This document shows, one piece after another, positions 1 through 12,300 of a stretch of DNA of 64,000 nucleotides. Position 1 is the stretch's first letter. Every line of letters begins with the position of its first letter. The translations under genes and the position numbers were made by a program. The notes under the pieces were generated by a model, which saw only the letters and a program-made list of their open reading frames with translations, was not told the origin of the DNA and ran no database searches. Source of the stretch: Symsagittifera roscoffensis (Eukaryota > Xenacoelomorpha > Acoela > Convolutidae). The stretch spans positions 52,922,251 through 52,986,250 of the forward strand of contig NC_087069.1 in NCBI RefSeq assembly GCF_963678635.1, read 5' to 3'.

Positions 1-422
1 TTATCCCAAATACTCTTTATCAGGTTCAAACAAAAGTCAAAAACAGAGTAAACCGTACCAAAAGATTTTGATTCAATTTACCTAGCTGTATATGCACGAT
101 GAAAATCAATTCGTAACGAAAATCCCACAGATTTCGTTTCAGAACTCCAAGAATAAGATTGAGCCAATCAAACAGACAAAATTTAATTCGATGGAAGAGA
201 AAAAAGGCATCAATTGATGACATTGTTTGTGCTCTCATGAGAACTTACAAGGATTTTCTAGATACTAATTTTAGCATTTTGAAATCAACTCACTATCCAT
301 CAAAACTATTATTAACAAAACTCCTATCAAAAAGCCAGAGAAAGAGAGTCTTTTTCAAAGTATGAAAAGGTTGAGTATATAGTAATCTAAGGTGGGACCA
401 CTTACAACTCTATCAAAAAATT
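1..422. other. no gene seen
   Basis: Short open frames run on both strands, but none shows a recognisable motif, signal peptide or splice context. I see nothing to annotate before the assembly gap. Confidence 0.5.
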
Positions 423-622
423 NNNNNNNNNNNNNNNNNNNNNNNNNNNNNNNNNNNNNNNNNNNNNNNNNNNNNNNNNNNNNNNNNNNNNNNNNNNNNN
501 NNNNNNNNNNNNNNNNNNNNNNNNNNNNNNNNNNNNNNNNNNNNNNNNNNNNNNNNNNNNNNNNNNNNNNNNNNNNNNNNNNNNNNNNNNNNNNNNNNNN
601 NNNNNNNNNNNNNNNNNNNNNN
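423..622. other. assembly gap (200 N)
   Basis: A run of exactly 200 N marks a scaffold join of unknown true size. Upstream exons of the protease fragment to the right could lie in it. Confidence 0.98.
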
Positions 623-872
623 TAGTCTGATGATTTTGAATTTATTGCAAATTTTTGAAAGAAAAGAAAAATGTAAGAATTTTTCGCTGCGGAATGGGGG
701 TTTATAATCGGAGAGAGTCACCATATGAATTATAAGAGAAACTTGACCGGAAAAACTTACAAGACTCCACTTTTCAGTAAGATTTTCAACAAGACAGGAA
801 AAATATGGAAAAGAGGTGGAAATTTGTTGTTCTTCAAGTTGTCATCAATTTTGTTGGACGTGTTCTTCCAAG

Positions 873-1032
873 AATCAGAGTTTGCCTCAACGAACGAATT
901 CTCAGACCCCGGACAACAACCCTGTCGACCGGACTTGATATGTACCACCCCTCTGTTTTCTGGGGGGAGTCTGTGTACCTATGATAGTGGGGGTCCTCTT
1001 TTCATGGCTCATTGTGGATCGTCAAAACCCAG
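873..1032 (+). CDS. S1 serine protease exon (partial gene)
   Basis: This is one exon of a secreted trypsin/chymotrypsin-family protease. The frame reads a Cys-containing LICT segment followed by CTYDSGGPLF, matching the family signature C-x-x-D-S-G-G-P around the catalytic serine. The Tyr at the second x is common in invertebrate members. A donor-like CCAG|GTGATG ends the exon at 1032, and a stop follows in the intron. The left edge is uncertain: AG acceptors end at 872 and at 905. His and Asp exons are not visible upstream, where there is a gap, and no downstream exon with the C-terminal tryptophan helix was found. It may be a partial gene or a relic. Confidence 0.55.
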
Positions 1033-2440
1033 GTGATGAAAACAAAACACTTTCTCTAAACAACCCCATCAGGTGCGGATCTCGTTTATCTCGAGGAAGA
1101 GCAAATTGTCAAAAAAATTTGATCAATATATTGCGTTTTTTGGCGGGCGCACCCTAATAAAGTTATTATGTTTTGGCGCCAAAGAGCCCTTAGAAAAATG
1201 TTAGGGTTGGTCGGCCGGAAATGGATCGCACAAAAAGTACCAAAGAGGGTACCCTTTGCTTTGTGAAGCGGTCGAATACCAGAGGGAAGGATGAGGCCCA
1301 TACCCCCCTCCTCCCCTATATCCGACCCTGAACCCCATCGCCCCAAAAATTCTAAGCTTTTTTAAAAACTTTGCGGTTTGTCCGCCTCGAAAAGCATTTA
1401 AAAGAGGGAAAAAAGGGAGCATATTGTTGGTATCATATTTTTTTGCCTCAGTATATTTTTAGTTTGTTAACTTTAGGTGTGTTTATGGCGTAGCTAGCTT
1501 TGCCAAATCAAAAAGTTTTGGAAGTCTAATAAAATGCACCCATGGCTCATTTTTCGCAAGTGTGCCCTTCCATCTGAAATGGATCAAAGCTGTCATCAAA
1601 CAAAGCACAGAATCATCGGCATCGCCAACCTAGAAACGGACAAGACATACACCTAACAATTTTGAACAGTGACTTAGTGTCTTCAAAAAACAAACAATTT
1701 CAACTTGCAGAATCGTAGAAATCAATGACTTGCAGCTTCAAAAGGAGTTATCATTAACAGAGAAAAGCTTTTAACCTTCATTATTGACCAGTTTTGCATT
1801 AATACGGGGCCAAATTTGTGTAACTTGTGAATTGAAGGCGAATTCCGCAATAAAACGGCCATTCTGATTTTTCTGCGTGATTACTTTCATCGAGCCAAAA
1901 AAATTTAGCATCTATTAAAGTGACCTTTCAGTGACCCTTTAAGAGAAAGGTTTCAAATGGCTTTTGAAGAAAACTCCAGTGACATATCCAGCAAACACGG
2001 ATTTTTTACATTTTTTTGTCGACAATGTTTTTTTTGAGATAATTCAATTTTTGAGGGCCTCATAGTTTTCAAAATCTTCCATCATCAGGAAAAATATTTA
2101 TGTCAACGCATGACAGCAAAGCAAAGCGTGAAATTTGCATACGTTCAGTTCAATACACGCTTGAAGTTGTGCTGTGAGACAGTGTTATATTTGTAATGAG
2201 GAAAAAAAAATCTGTCAAAGTTTGTCAAAGTTTGCTAAAGAGCAACTACGTTTGCCATATTTACAAACGATAATTCTATATCAAGAGAAAAAGTTTTCGA
2301 ATAATAGTTTTTTTAACAATGGTAGAAGCATCTCAGGATTATCCCTCTCCTCCTCCTCGCGAAGCTTCGATACATAGCCAACAAACAGTTCGAATAGTAT
2401 CAATGAAATCAGGAAATCGGAAAAAATACATAGTCTATTA
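1033..2440. other. non-coding, nothing recognised
   Basis: AT-rich sequence with only short ORFs. No protein motif, tRNA or obvious repeat was seen. Confidence 0.5.
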
Positions 2441-2720
2441 CGAGGCCAAACTGTGCATTTTGTGAGTTGTTAGCGGATTCAGCAACAGGCAAAAACTTGC
2501 TTTTTATTTTGATTTTCCTGGTTGTTTTGGGTTCCACAGACAAATAGCCAAAACACTGTGTTGATCAAAATTGCTCCAAAAACAGGCAATTTTGCGGAAT
2601 CCGAAACTAAATGTATGGAATCCACTTACAATTTGGAACATGTTTAAAGACTTGTCTCTGGAATCCAGGAAGATACAGACACAAAAATTGTGCGCCTATC
2701 CAGTGCACAGTTTGGCCTCG
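2441..2720. mobile_element. 280-bp MITE, mariner-like, TA-flanked
   Basis: The ends are perfect inverted repeats of 17 bp (CGAGGCCAAACTGTGCA at the left, its complement at the right). Both sides are flanked by TA, the target duplication of Tc1/mariner-type elements. There is no transposase frame, so it is non-autonomous. A longer relative with the same right end and inner sequence lies at about 47300-47927. Confidence 0.8.
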
Positions 2721-3143
2721 TAGTGTCTTTTTATGAGTTTCTAGCTTCACAGAAAAAAAATACGTCGCATAGAGCTCTTTCAATTTCAGCAGTTATTTTA
2801 ACATTTTTTTCGTCACTATTGCTCCAAAAAATTATTCCGCTAAAGAAAAATATTTCATTCAATAATTTTTTTGGAGCAATATTAAATTCAACTTTCAAAA
2901 CCTAAATTCCTTTGCGTTCATAATCGAAAATTCAAACTCAACCTAATGAATGAAATAAGTTGCAATAATCCAATACTATGAGCAAGTTTTTCCTGGGAAA
3001 ACAAACAAAAGGCGGCCGCCGACTTATGAGCAGCAAGTGGATGGGTGAAATGACAAAAAGTTATCATTTTTTTTGAAACAGTAAATTAATCAAATTTGTA
3101 AATTAGTTCAATTAAAGCTTTTTAATTAGTCTAACATTTTAAA

Positions 3144-3376
3144 TTAGGCAGCTGAGAAACTTTGTACAGTCATTTTTGCATTGGAGAACAGTCGCAACAG
3201 GTAAGCAGATTCTTTTTCTGGGTAGTAAGTGGACGGAATGATGACTAATTCTCCCGGAGGCACCCGGAATCTCTGGACTATTTCTTTTTTGGACTGGAAC
3301 TTCCCGCTGGACGCTATCGGTAGGTTGACTGAGAGGTGTTCACGTGTCAGTGGTAAGTAAATGGTGTCGGATTTAA
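3144..3376 (-). CDS. calpain terminal exon k
   Basis: 76 codons and a stop. [20 protein letters not shown] matches the end of calpain domain III. The protein stops 21 residues later, with no penta-EF-hand domain, as in atypical calpains. An ATTAAA variant follows soon after the stop as a possible weak poly(A) signal. Confidence 0.9.
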
Positions 3377-6300
3377 CTAAAAAAATAACTGCAAATAAGT
3401 ATTTTTTCGAAACCAAATCCATGTTTTTTCTTTTCAAGGTTAAGTAAGAAAAGTTTTTTGTTGAAAACTCAAAAAAGAAAATTGCTTCGTATGCTTAAAT
3501 GCTTAAACTACTGATCCAACCGCCGCTAAAAATTTGTCTCTTCTTAATTGTCGCTCAAAATTGATTGTCTCCCACAAATAAAAAATATTATAAATATCAA
3601 ATACGACCTTCGTAGATGGAGAACGCGACATATGGCATGGGTCTATTTCTGCCTCGGTTATCGGGTAGCATTAGAGCGACTATGAGCAGCACTTTGTCGT
3701 CACGGTAAAGATCGTCAGGAACCTAAAAAAAATAATTTCAAATGCCAAACTGTTAATTGCACGTATGAACAATTGTGATGAAAAATGTCGACAAAAAATT
3801 TTTGTAATAAAAACTTAGAAAACATGCGCAAAAAGCAAAACTAGGTGAAAAAGTTGAGTAACAAAATGCTTAGAAAAGAAGCTCCTCAGTTTAACAGAAC
3901 AAAAAATTATTGCATGCCACCATAAAAATATATAATAGGATCTTTATTATAGTCCCCTAACACGGGTAGGGTAAAAAAACTGAAGAAAAAGAGCCCAATT
4001 TTGGTTGTGCTCATATCAAAATAATGAAAAATTGTCCCCTGACAGACCTTAGCTGGATCCAGAGTGATGTGGAATTGTGGGTTTGTGTGGTAGCTTGTTG
4101 AGTAGTTGGGGGATCCCCCCGCATTGATGTCCGTAGTCCACTCCCCGTGGTGAGAGGAGAAGAAACCAAGATTGGTACGTGGCTGAAAGCATCGTCGTAT
4201 AATGAAATTATCAGACTTGAATAAAATGAACGGAATTTTTTTTTCAGCTTAATCAGTGGGAGAATAAATTATTAAAACACTTTTTACTGCTGTTTGGAAA
4301 AATAAAAAAAAAATAGCTATAATACGTATAGCTTGTTTCAAATACTTCTGGAAATCATATCATGTCGCTTGCTACAGTTTATTTTGATCCACTGTGAAAT
4401 TTTGTTCGAATGTACGCCTCATTCCTATTTTTTATATTTTGAGGTTTTTTTTTAACGTTGTGAAAAACTAAAATTGATCTTCGAATCGAAGAAACGCCAA
4501 AACTTTTTACAATTATTGAATACCGGCCACTTTCACTCTTTGAAACTAAAATCAACCCCCCCCCCCACCCCCCCTGCACCTTCTATCTTCTTTCACCTGT
4601 CCAGGGTAGAGTGGCGTCTCCAGGTGACAGATGGAAACGTGGTGGAACTGTTTGAGAAAGTCTTGGTATGAAATGAAGAATTCTCCAGAGGGTTTGGCAT
4701 TGAATCCCACAAAATCCTTGAACTCGGAAGTGAATGTGCGCCATCTTGGATCCCTGAAGTTACGTGTAGTAATATTTTTTTATCTCAAAAAGATGAGTTT
4801 TAACTTCGAGTTTTGGTTAGTAGAGTTAGAAGAGTATAGTTTGCCAAAATAGCTCGTTTTGGGATTTTACCGTGTTATTTAAAGAGAAAAACTTTAAATG
4901 AAAACCGTTTCTCTGGTGTGAAGGAAGCAGCAATAATGATAATTGTATAGTTTTGATCCTCGGATTCAGATTTGCATCAACTACAAACTGAAACAAGGCT
5001 GTTTGTATCAGGGCGAAGCCGTGGAAGTTTAAGTTCCAACTGCCTTTTAGGGTCTTTGGAGCACTAAAAACATGCAAAATTTATATATAATAAAACAAAT
5101 GACTTTTTTTTTCAATTTGAAAATCGACACCAACACGCGGTATAAAAAACAAAAAAGAAAAATTTCGCTCGTACTAACAAATAAATTGTGGCAATTTAGC
5201 TTTCTTTAGTCAATTTGGAACGATTTCTAAGACGGATTAAATCTCCGCTTACGCGCTAATAGCGCGAAATATATCGCGCGTTAATTGTCCGAAATTGGCG
5301 AATATAGCAATCCTTAAACCCTTTAACTTAACAAAAAACGATCACACCTAAATTTTTTTTCAAATTTAAGCTCAGGACAACATTGCTGAGCATAAATTTC
5401 AGTAGTCTTCAGTGCTGTAAACAACACTCTACTTCAGACACACAGGACATAGAAGTTCTAGGCAAAAGTTGACTGAAAAACTGGTATTTTTACAGGAAAA
5501 TGCCAAAACCTGACTATGCTATTAAAATGCCAATCTATTTCCCGTTACTGTAGTTGATTCACCATAGATTTTTTTTCATTTTGAAAATTGTCCACCAACA
5601 AGCCGTATTAAAAACAAAAAAGATAAACTTCGCTCCTTCTAACAAATGAATTGTGGTAATTTAGATTCCTTCAACTAACTTGGAACGATTTCTAAGACGG
5701 ATTGAATATCCGCTCATGCGCTAATAACGCGAAAAATATCGCGCATTAATTGCCCGAATTTGGCGAAAATGGCAGTCCTTAAACCCCCTAACTCAACAAA
5801 AAATGATCACAAATGAAATCTATTTTCACAATCAAGCTCAAGACAACAATACCTTTTGAATAATTTCCGTCGGAAACGGCTAGTTAAAAAGTCAAAATTG
5901 CCAAAGCAAAAGTGAGAACGATAACATCAACAATTGTTTTTTTTGTCAACAATTGGATTGTCGTTGATATTTCATCACAATTGGGGGGGGGGGGCATTCA
6001 TGGGTTAGTAGACTCATTAATAGACGTTTTCTGCAAAGAAATGAACAGTGTGTTAGTTGAAATCCCTACTAGGACATGTCCCTTCAAGTGAGGTATAAAA
6101 AGTATAATAATACTAGGACAACATTTGAAAATAGTCTTATGATAATGAAGATAAGATCTTTTTACAAATTAGGGAAAAAACATGTTTCTAAATCAAATGA
6201 TGGTCTAATAGCTATTACGTTTTAGTTTTCATCGCAGTTATGAATGATATTTTTTGTACATAGTTTATCTTGAACTGTTATTACATAGTGTTCATTTGAA

Positions 6301-9300
6301 TTATCCGGTCAAAACGCAAAAAATGGGAAACTTAAAACGCGCATTTCTCAAATTAGGTCGCCTTCAAATTGAAAACAATTGTATAAAACTTTGATTATGT
6401 AATTTGTTTTGCGAAGTTCGGTCCTAAAAATCTAAGCAAAAGCAAGTTTTTTGTCAATCAAAGTTTGTGCCGTATCTATTCATTCAAATGCTGACAAAAC
6501 TTTGTTGAAATGAGCGCAGCAAAATTTAAAACGCAAAACGTTCAAAAAAAATTTTTGAATTTAGAAAAAATGATAGTTTGTGAAATATACATGATTGTTT
6601 TCGCCTGAAACAATCAAAAGTTTTCTCATACAGTATTGAGTGTTTTTACATTTTGTTGGGTTAATGAAAAGGTTCATTTTTGTAAATTTTTGCCAGCAGT
6701 TTAACTGGTAGTTTTGCGGTAACTTTTGAGCGATTAAAAGGACCAAACTCTATCCGTGCTTATTACAGTTTTAGGACCAATTTTTGAAAAACGAATTACA
6801 CGACATTAGTTTCTTGTAATTTCTTTTCATCAGCTTTGTCTAAAATCTTCCCAGTTTAAGACGCAAATGTTTTTATTTTTCAAGCTTAATTCGTTTTGTC
6901 CGGATAATTTAAAACAGCTGTGTGAATGTTTCCGAGATAAATTGTACAGTTGTCCAAGAACTTCTCCGCGAACTACTCATTCCGTATGATAAGAACAAAA
7001 ACTTTTCGATTCTAGTCTTCAGTGCTGTAAACAACATTATGCTACAGACACAGGACCTACAAGTTGCAACTTTTAGTTTTCGAGAGATGGAAAGGATAAA
7101 AATTTTTCAAAATATTACCGTTTTATCTAGTGGAAAAATAATAGAAATTGTGACGTTCTACAGAACAAAACTTTGACATGTTAAGAACTAATTGTTTATT
7201 AGCATATAAAGTTGTTAAAAACTTTATGCAAAGTGTGGTTTGGCAATTAAATTTGAGCGCATAAAAGGGGTGTACTCAATAAGAGCTGAGAACAGCCGAA
7301 AAGGTTTAATTTCTTGGATTTAAAAGTCTTCGATCGAATACTAAGGATCTAAGCAGGGCCCTCATAGATATTTAACTATACATTAAAAAACCAATCAATT
7401 TTTCAAGCTTCTAGACAAAAAGTTAATGAAAAACTAGCAATTTATTTAGTAAAATGTCAAAACCTGATTTTTTTTTCGTATCCTAGTAGTTTTTGTTCCG
7501 ACTTTCGATACGAAAGTAACGGAATATTTGTGCTCGGGGTGGGTTTTTTTTTCTTCAGACAAATTTCGAATTTTTAACTAGCTATTTTTGACGGAACTTT
7601 TTTCATATAATTCAAAAGGTATTGTTGTCTTGATCTTGAATTTGAAAAGATATTTCACCTGTGATCGTTTTTCGTAAAGTTATGAGGGTTTAAAGTTTGC
7701 TATTTTGGCAATTTTGACCAGTTGGGACAATTAACGCGCGATATAATTCGCGCTATTAACGCGTAAGCGGAGATTTAATCCGTCTTATAAATCGTTCCAA
7801 ATTGGTTGAACGAAGCTTTTTTGCCATTGTTGCAGTGCAAATGTAGAGTATAGATGCATATAAAACAAGAGTATAGATGCATATAAAATAAGCACAGTTG
7901 GCCGAGTGGCCTAAGCTAACGCCGATTATATGTGTGACAGAACAGTTGAAAGGATCGAGTCCCCAACCTGCATATGTATTAATATACTAAAAGGGGGCTT
8001 ATATCCTATTTTAACTGTTTTTTGGTTCTAATTCGGTTCGGCCTTGATTAAGGCTGACCGCGAAAAAGAGCAATTTGTCTCAAGGACATTACCGACCGGT
8101 TCTTGTGACTAGCTTGCGCCAATTTGTTTATTGGAGCTGATTATTGGTTAAAAGTATGAACTTGTTTAACAGCAAAAACTTGAATGAAAATTATCAATAT
8201 ATCCGATAAATTCTGTATTGCCGAGAATACGAACTAATTTTTGATCTTTCGGTTTTAACTTCATTTTACGGAGACTTAGCGAGCACATTTTGGCGCCCCA
8301 CAAGGGACCTTCATTCACGCATTTGCACGAGAGACACGCACAGTTCAGCCGATAAACACGTACAGTGTTTTAGTATCTGTGAGCAGCTGAAGTCTATTAA
8401 GACGATTTGTTAATTTTCACCAGTGTTATTAAAGCACATTCAATACTCCCTGTTAAAAGGCGTCAGTGGTGTTGCGGTCAAATCGTTGAATTTACCAGGC
8501 ACATTGAGTTTTGATCCACCTGAGTGGAGCTTCGGTTTTCGAAGGCGAGTGGCAGTTCCTTTTTGGAGAAGGCGTTTCAAGTGCACTGGGAGGGTGAGGC
8601 GTTCCATGAGGACATACTGAGGCAGCTGCAGTTCACAGTGAGACACTACGCAGGTCCAGTAAGCTATTCCGCCCCCGGACTCCTGGAGAAGAACAAGGAC
8701 AGACTGCGCTTCGAGACACTCTGCCTACTGGCCGACAGCTCACGGTCAAAGCTGTTCAAAAGTCGTCGGCAGATTCTCATTGGCCAAAACGGGAGGTGTG
8801 CAGTTGGACGAGGTCCTGTAAGCCGACAGGCGAAAGAGCAGACTGGTGGAAGAGAGGCCTCTTCACGTGTCCTGATTGTTGACTTCTGGACTTTTGAGCT
8901 GTCTTTTTCTCGACACTCGAAGTTTTGGATTATTTCCCGGTGTCGCCAACCTCCAATTAAAAACTGTAGGCTGTAGGAAGTTTCCAAAACTTTTAAAACT
9001 CTCCATTCGTGCTTTAAACTTATATACGATGTCATATATGCTAGAAATTTTCCCGCAAGCTAGCCCCCGGTAATTTATCTCAATACCCAAAAACTTTGGA
9101 CAGTTCCGTTGAAATGAAATATCTTACAGTCGGTACATAAACAAACTGACTTGACATTTTTTTTCGATACCAAAAATTTTTGGATATTTGTGAACGGAAT
9201 ATTAATCCGTGAAATCGGAAAATAGACAAGAGATACCGGACTAGTTTTTAGGATTGGTTTATGACTCGAATCTACTGACCAAAATTTTCGGAAAAATTTT

Positions 9301-12300
9301 TTGAAAAAAGTAAAAAATTGCAAAAAAATCCTCAAAACGTCTCCAGAGTTCTGCGAAACTGTGCTGTAAGATGACACCAACCTTATGTTAAGTGGTCTGG
9401 TAGCGAAATATCGGGCAAAATAAGTTCAGTTTTTTCATCCTCAGGTTTCTTCCGCGTGTGTTGTTGGAACTTAAACAATTTGCCTGATCCCCCACCCACC
9501 ATTGGTGAAATTGAAAGCCAGTTCGATTCAAGTAAAAGAAAGCCGTTTGACCCGTCCGATTATTGACTTTGTTGCGTGACAGTGAAGTTAAGTGGTCAGG
9601 TACGGTGATTTTAAGTGAGTTAAGTTGAATTCTTTCATCCTCAGGTTTACTCCGTGTGTGTTGTTGGAGTTCAACCGACCTGCTTAATTTTTCAACCCCA
9701 TTGGTACTTAAGCGTAATGGAGCCGCCGCATAGGTCCCCTAAGTGTATGGTATTCATTCTAGGAGCTAGTTCTTTGGATCACGCGCTCCGAAAACTTCCC
9801 GCTCCGTCCCAGAAGCGCGTCAAAGTTACTTGCTTTACGAAGCCAGGTTTAAGTTTGAACTTTAACGCTAGGGACTCCCAGAAAACAATACAGTACTACC
9901 TTCATCACTACTTGTCGCACCGTAACGACCTTGTAATTTGGCACGACGCCATTAATAACTCGATAAGTTAGCACCGCAATAACAATAACCGCAAGCTGAG
10001 TTGTGAGCACTCAGCTCACAACATTTGTCCGATCGTAAACTGTGCATGGAACGGAACCGAGGATATAGAGGAAAGTTTAGGTTCAACAGGTATTCTCGTT
10101 CTGAACGTTGTTAAAGACTTTATCTCTAAGCGTAAGGCTAAGGACCAGGTTTTAATTGAGAAGTACAAAGAGCTTCACCAGCCTCCTTCCCTTGAAGGCG
10201 ATATAGCGCTAAACTTAACATCCTTAAGACACGTAAGAAGCGGAACCGCTTACTCCTCAAAGCTCGGAAAGCTATAAAAAAAGGCTTCAGGCAGAAGCTT
10301 TGAGACGTCAAGTTCCCCCGTCTTGTAAGCGAATGTTGATTTACTAATGCAAATTTAATTACGTACCAAAACAGTATCTCATTTTATTGATTGTTTTCTA
10401 TAAGTGAGCATCCGTCGAATATTGTCAATTTGTGAAAAACATGGACGAAAAATTCCAAAGTAAGATTCGCAAGTTATTTGAAACCCGTCTAAAATTAGAA
10501 AATGAGCTGCTTAAAGGTCACTCATTATTACTTGAGTACATTGAGAATAATAGTCGCACCACAAAAATTGATAATGCTGTTTACAAATGTAAAATTGCGT
10601 TGGAGAAAGCTGTCGACGTCAATGAGCAAGTAATTAGGATAGCGGGAAAAAACGTAAAACCCTGAAAAAATTATTGCTCAGTAAGACCTTTGGCTTAAGA
10701 AAGTAACCGAAATGAACGATAAAGTAATGCACGAAGCTCAGAGTTACAAGATGAGCCTTGAACCTTCGTCATTTCCAGCAGCCGGTATTACAGGGAGCAA
10801 GGGATCTTTACAACAAACTAGGTCTGAGACATCCTCACGCTCACACAAAACAAGAGATTCAGTAGCACGAGTATCTGAAAACAGGTCTAAGGTCTCTAAT
10901 AAGTCTAAGGATAGTAGAAAGCTTGACTCTCATAAGTCTGATAAATCGGCTTCCACTCGTCATACGTCGACTGTTCGCACTATGTCATCAAGTGAGAAAC
11001 GGCATGAATTAATTTTTGTAAAACGAGGCCATGAGAAATTGGAAAGGCAGTATCAAGTGTCTTTCAGACTTAAAGAGCAAGAGAACCGTGTTAAGTTCGA
11101 ACAAAGTCAGCTGGAACTAAAGCAATTGGCTGAAAGTCATAAAAAGCAACTATTTGAAATGGAACTGAAAGCGTTTGAACTTGAGGACAGTTCATCTGAG
11201 GTTAGCGAGAAGGTAGCGGAAAGTAACTCGACAGGAGTAAGTCAACAGGAGTAAGACAGGAGTAATTTCAAAAGTAGCAACCGATCGAACTAATGATTGG
11301 GTAGACTCTGTTAGTTCACAAGCACCTCACGACGTTACTAGTGCGCCAGGTTTGCAGGCCTTCACTCCTGTACCTGTTTCGTCAGGACCGACGACTTCCG
11401 CCATCCTCGCTAAGGCAATTCACACCAGTAATAGTCATAACATTGAGCACACAGCATTGAGTGACCCTGGAATCCATAGTTATGGACGTCGGGCTATGCT
11501 TCAATTTGGCAGTGCAAGCCTTTTGCCATTGCAAGCTTCTGTTCCATTCCCAGTTAACAATATGCATTCTAGTGCACACGTGTTACCACCACCGTCTGCT
11601 GTTCCTTTACAGACCATGAGTTCAAACATAACTAATGGTAGTTTTGCTATCGCGCAACCGGAATCATTACCTGTCCCAATGTTACCTGCACAACCCGGTT
11701 CTGGTTTTGTTTCTTTGTCACCTGCATTTGCTGGTGGTGACTTCTCATCTTCTGGAGTAAACACGACGCCTTTTTCTTTTCGGCTTCTAATTGCCATGCA
11801 GCGCCAGTCCAGACGCAACATTATCTTCCCTTTGTTCCGCATACTGTGTCACCTAATATCAACGATTACTACACAAGTGATGCAAACCTATGGCGATTGG
11901 CAGCTACAACTCCAATCGTCACGCCTGCTCAGTGTTGTAATGCTGGAAACATTTTTTCTAATGTGATAACTGTTGTCCCATCGTGTAACACCGCCGCTCC
12001 GTATACTAGTGGCGGGACTGTGTATTTTAATACTCCCCCAGTTTATCCACAACATGTTCCGCAATTTGTCAATCATACTAATACTGGTTATCAGCCAGTC
12101 AACGAAGACAACGCACCGTCTTTCACTTATCCGAACCAAGGTTGTTCATCGGATCGACCTCTCTCCGCTCGTGAATTGGCGGAATTATTGATGCTTAGCC
12201 GCAAAGATCATCTTCCTGAATGGAAGTTAGCCCAGTTTGACGGCATCCCGTTAAACTGGCACGAATGGTTTGGTCAATTCAAGTCCACCGTTGATTCCGC

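Noticed and set aside
725-872. N-terminal extension of the serine protease frame
   Set aside because: The upstream codons are Lys/Asn-rich with no protease motif, and AG acceptors follow, so this is probably intron.
11501-11842. 113-codon minus-strand frame in the BEL gag linker
   Set aside because: Antisense shadow of the Ser/Pro-rich gag linker, with no motif.
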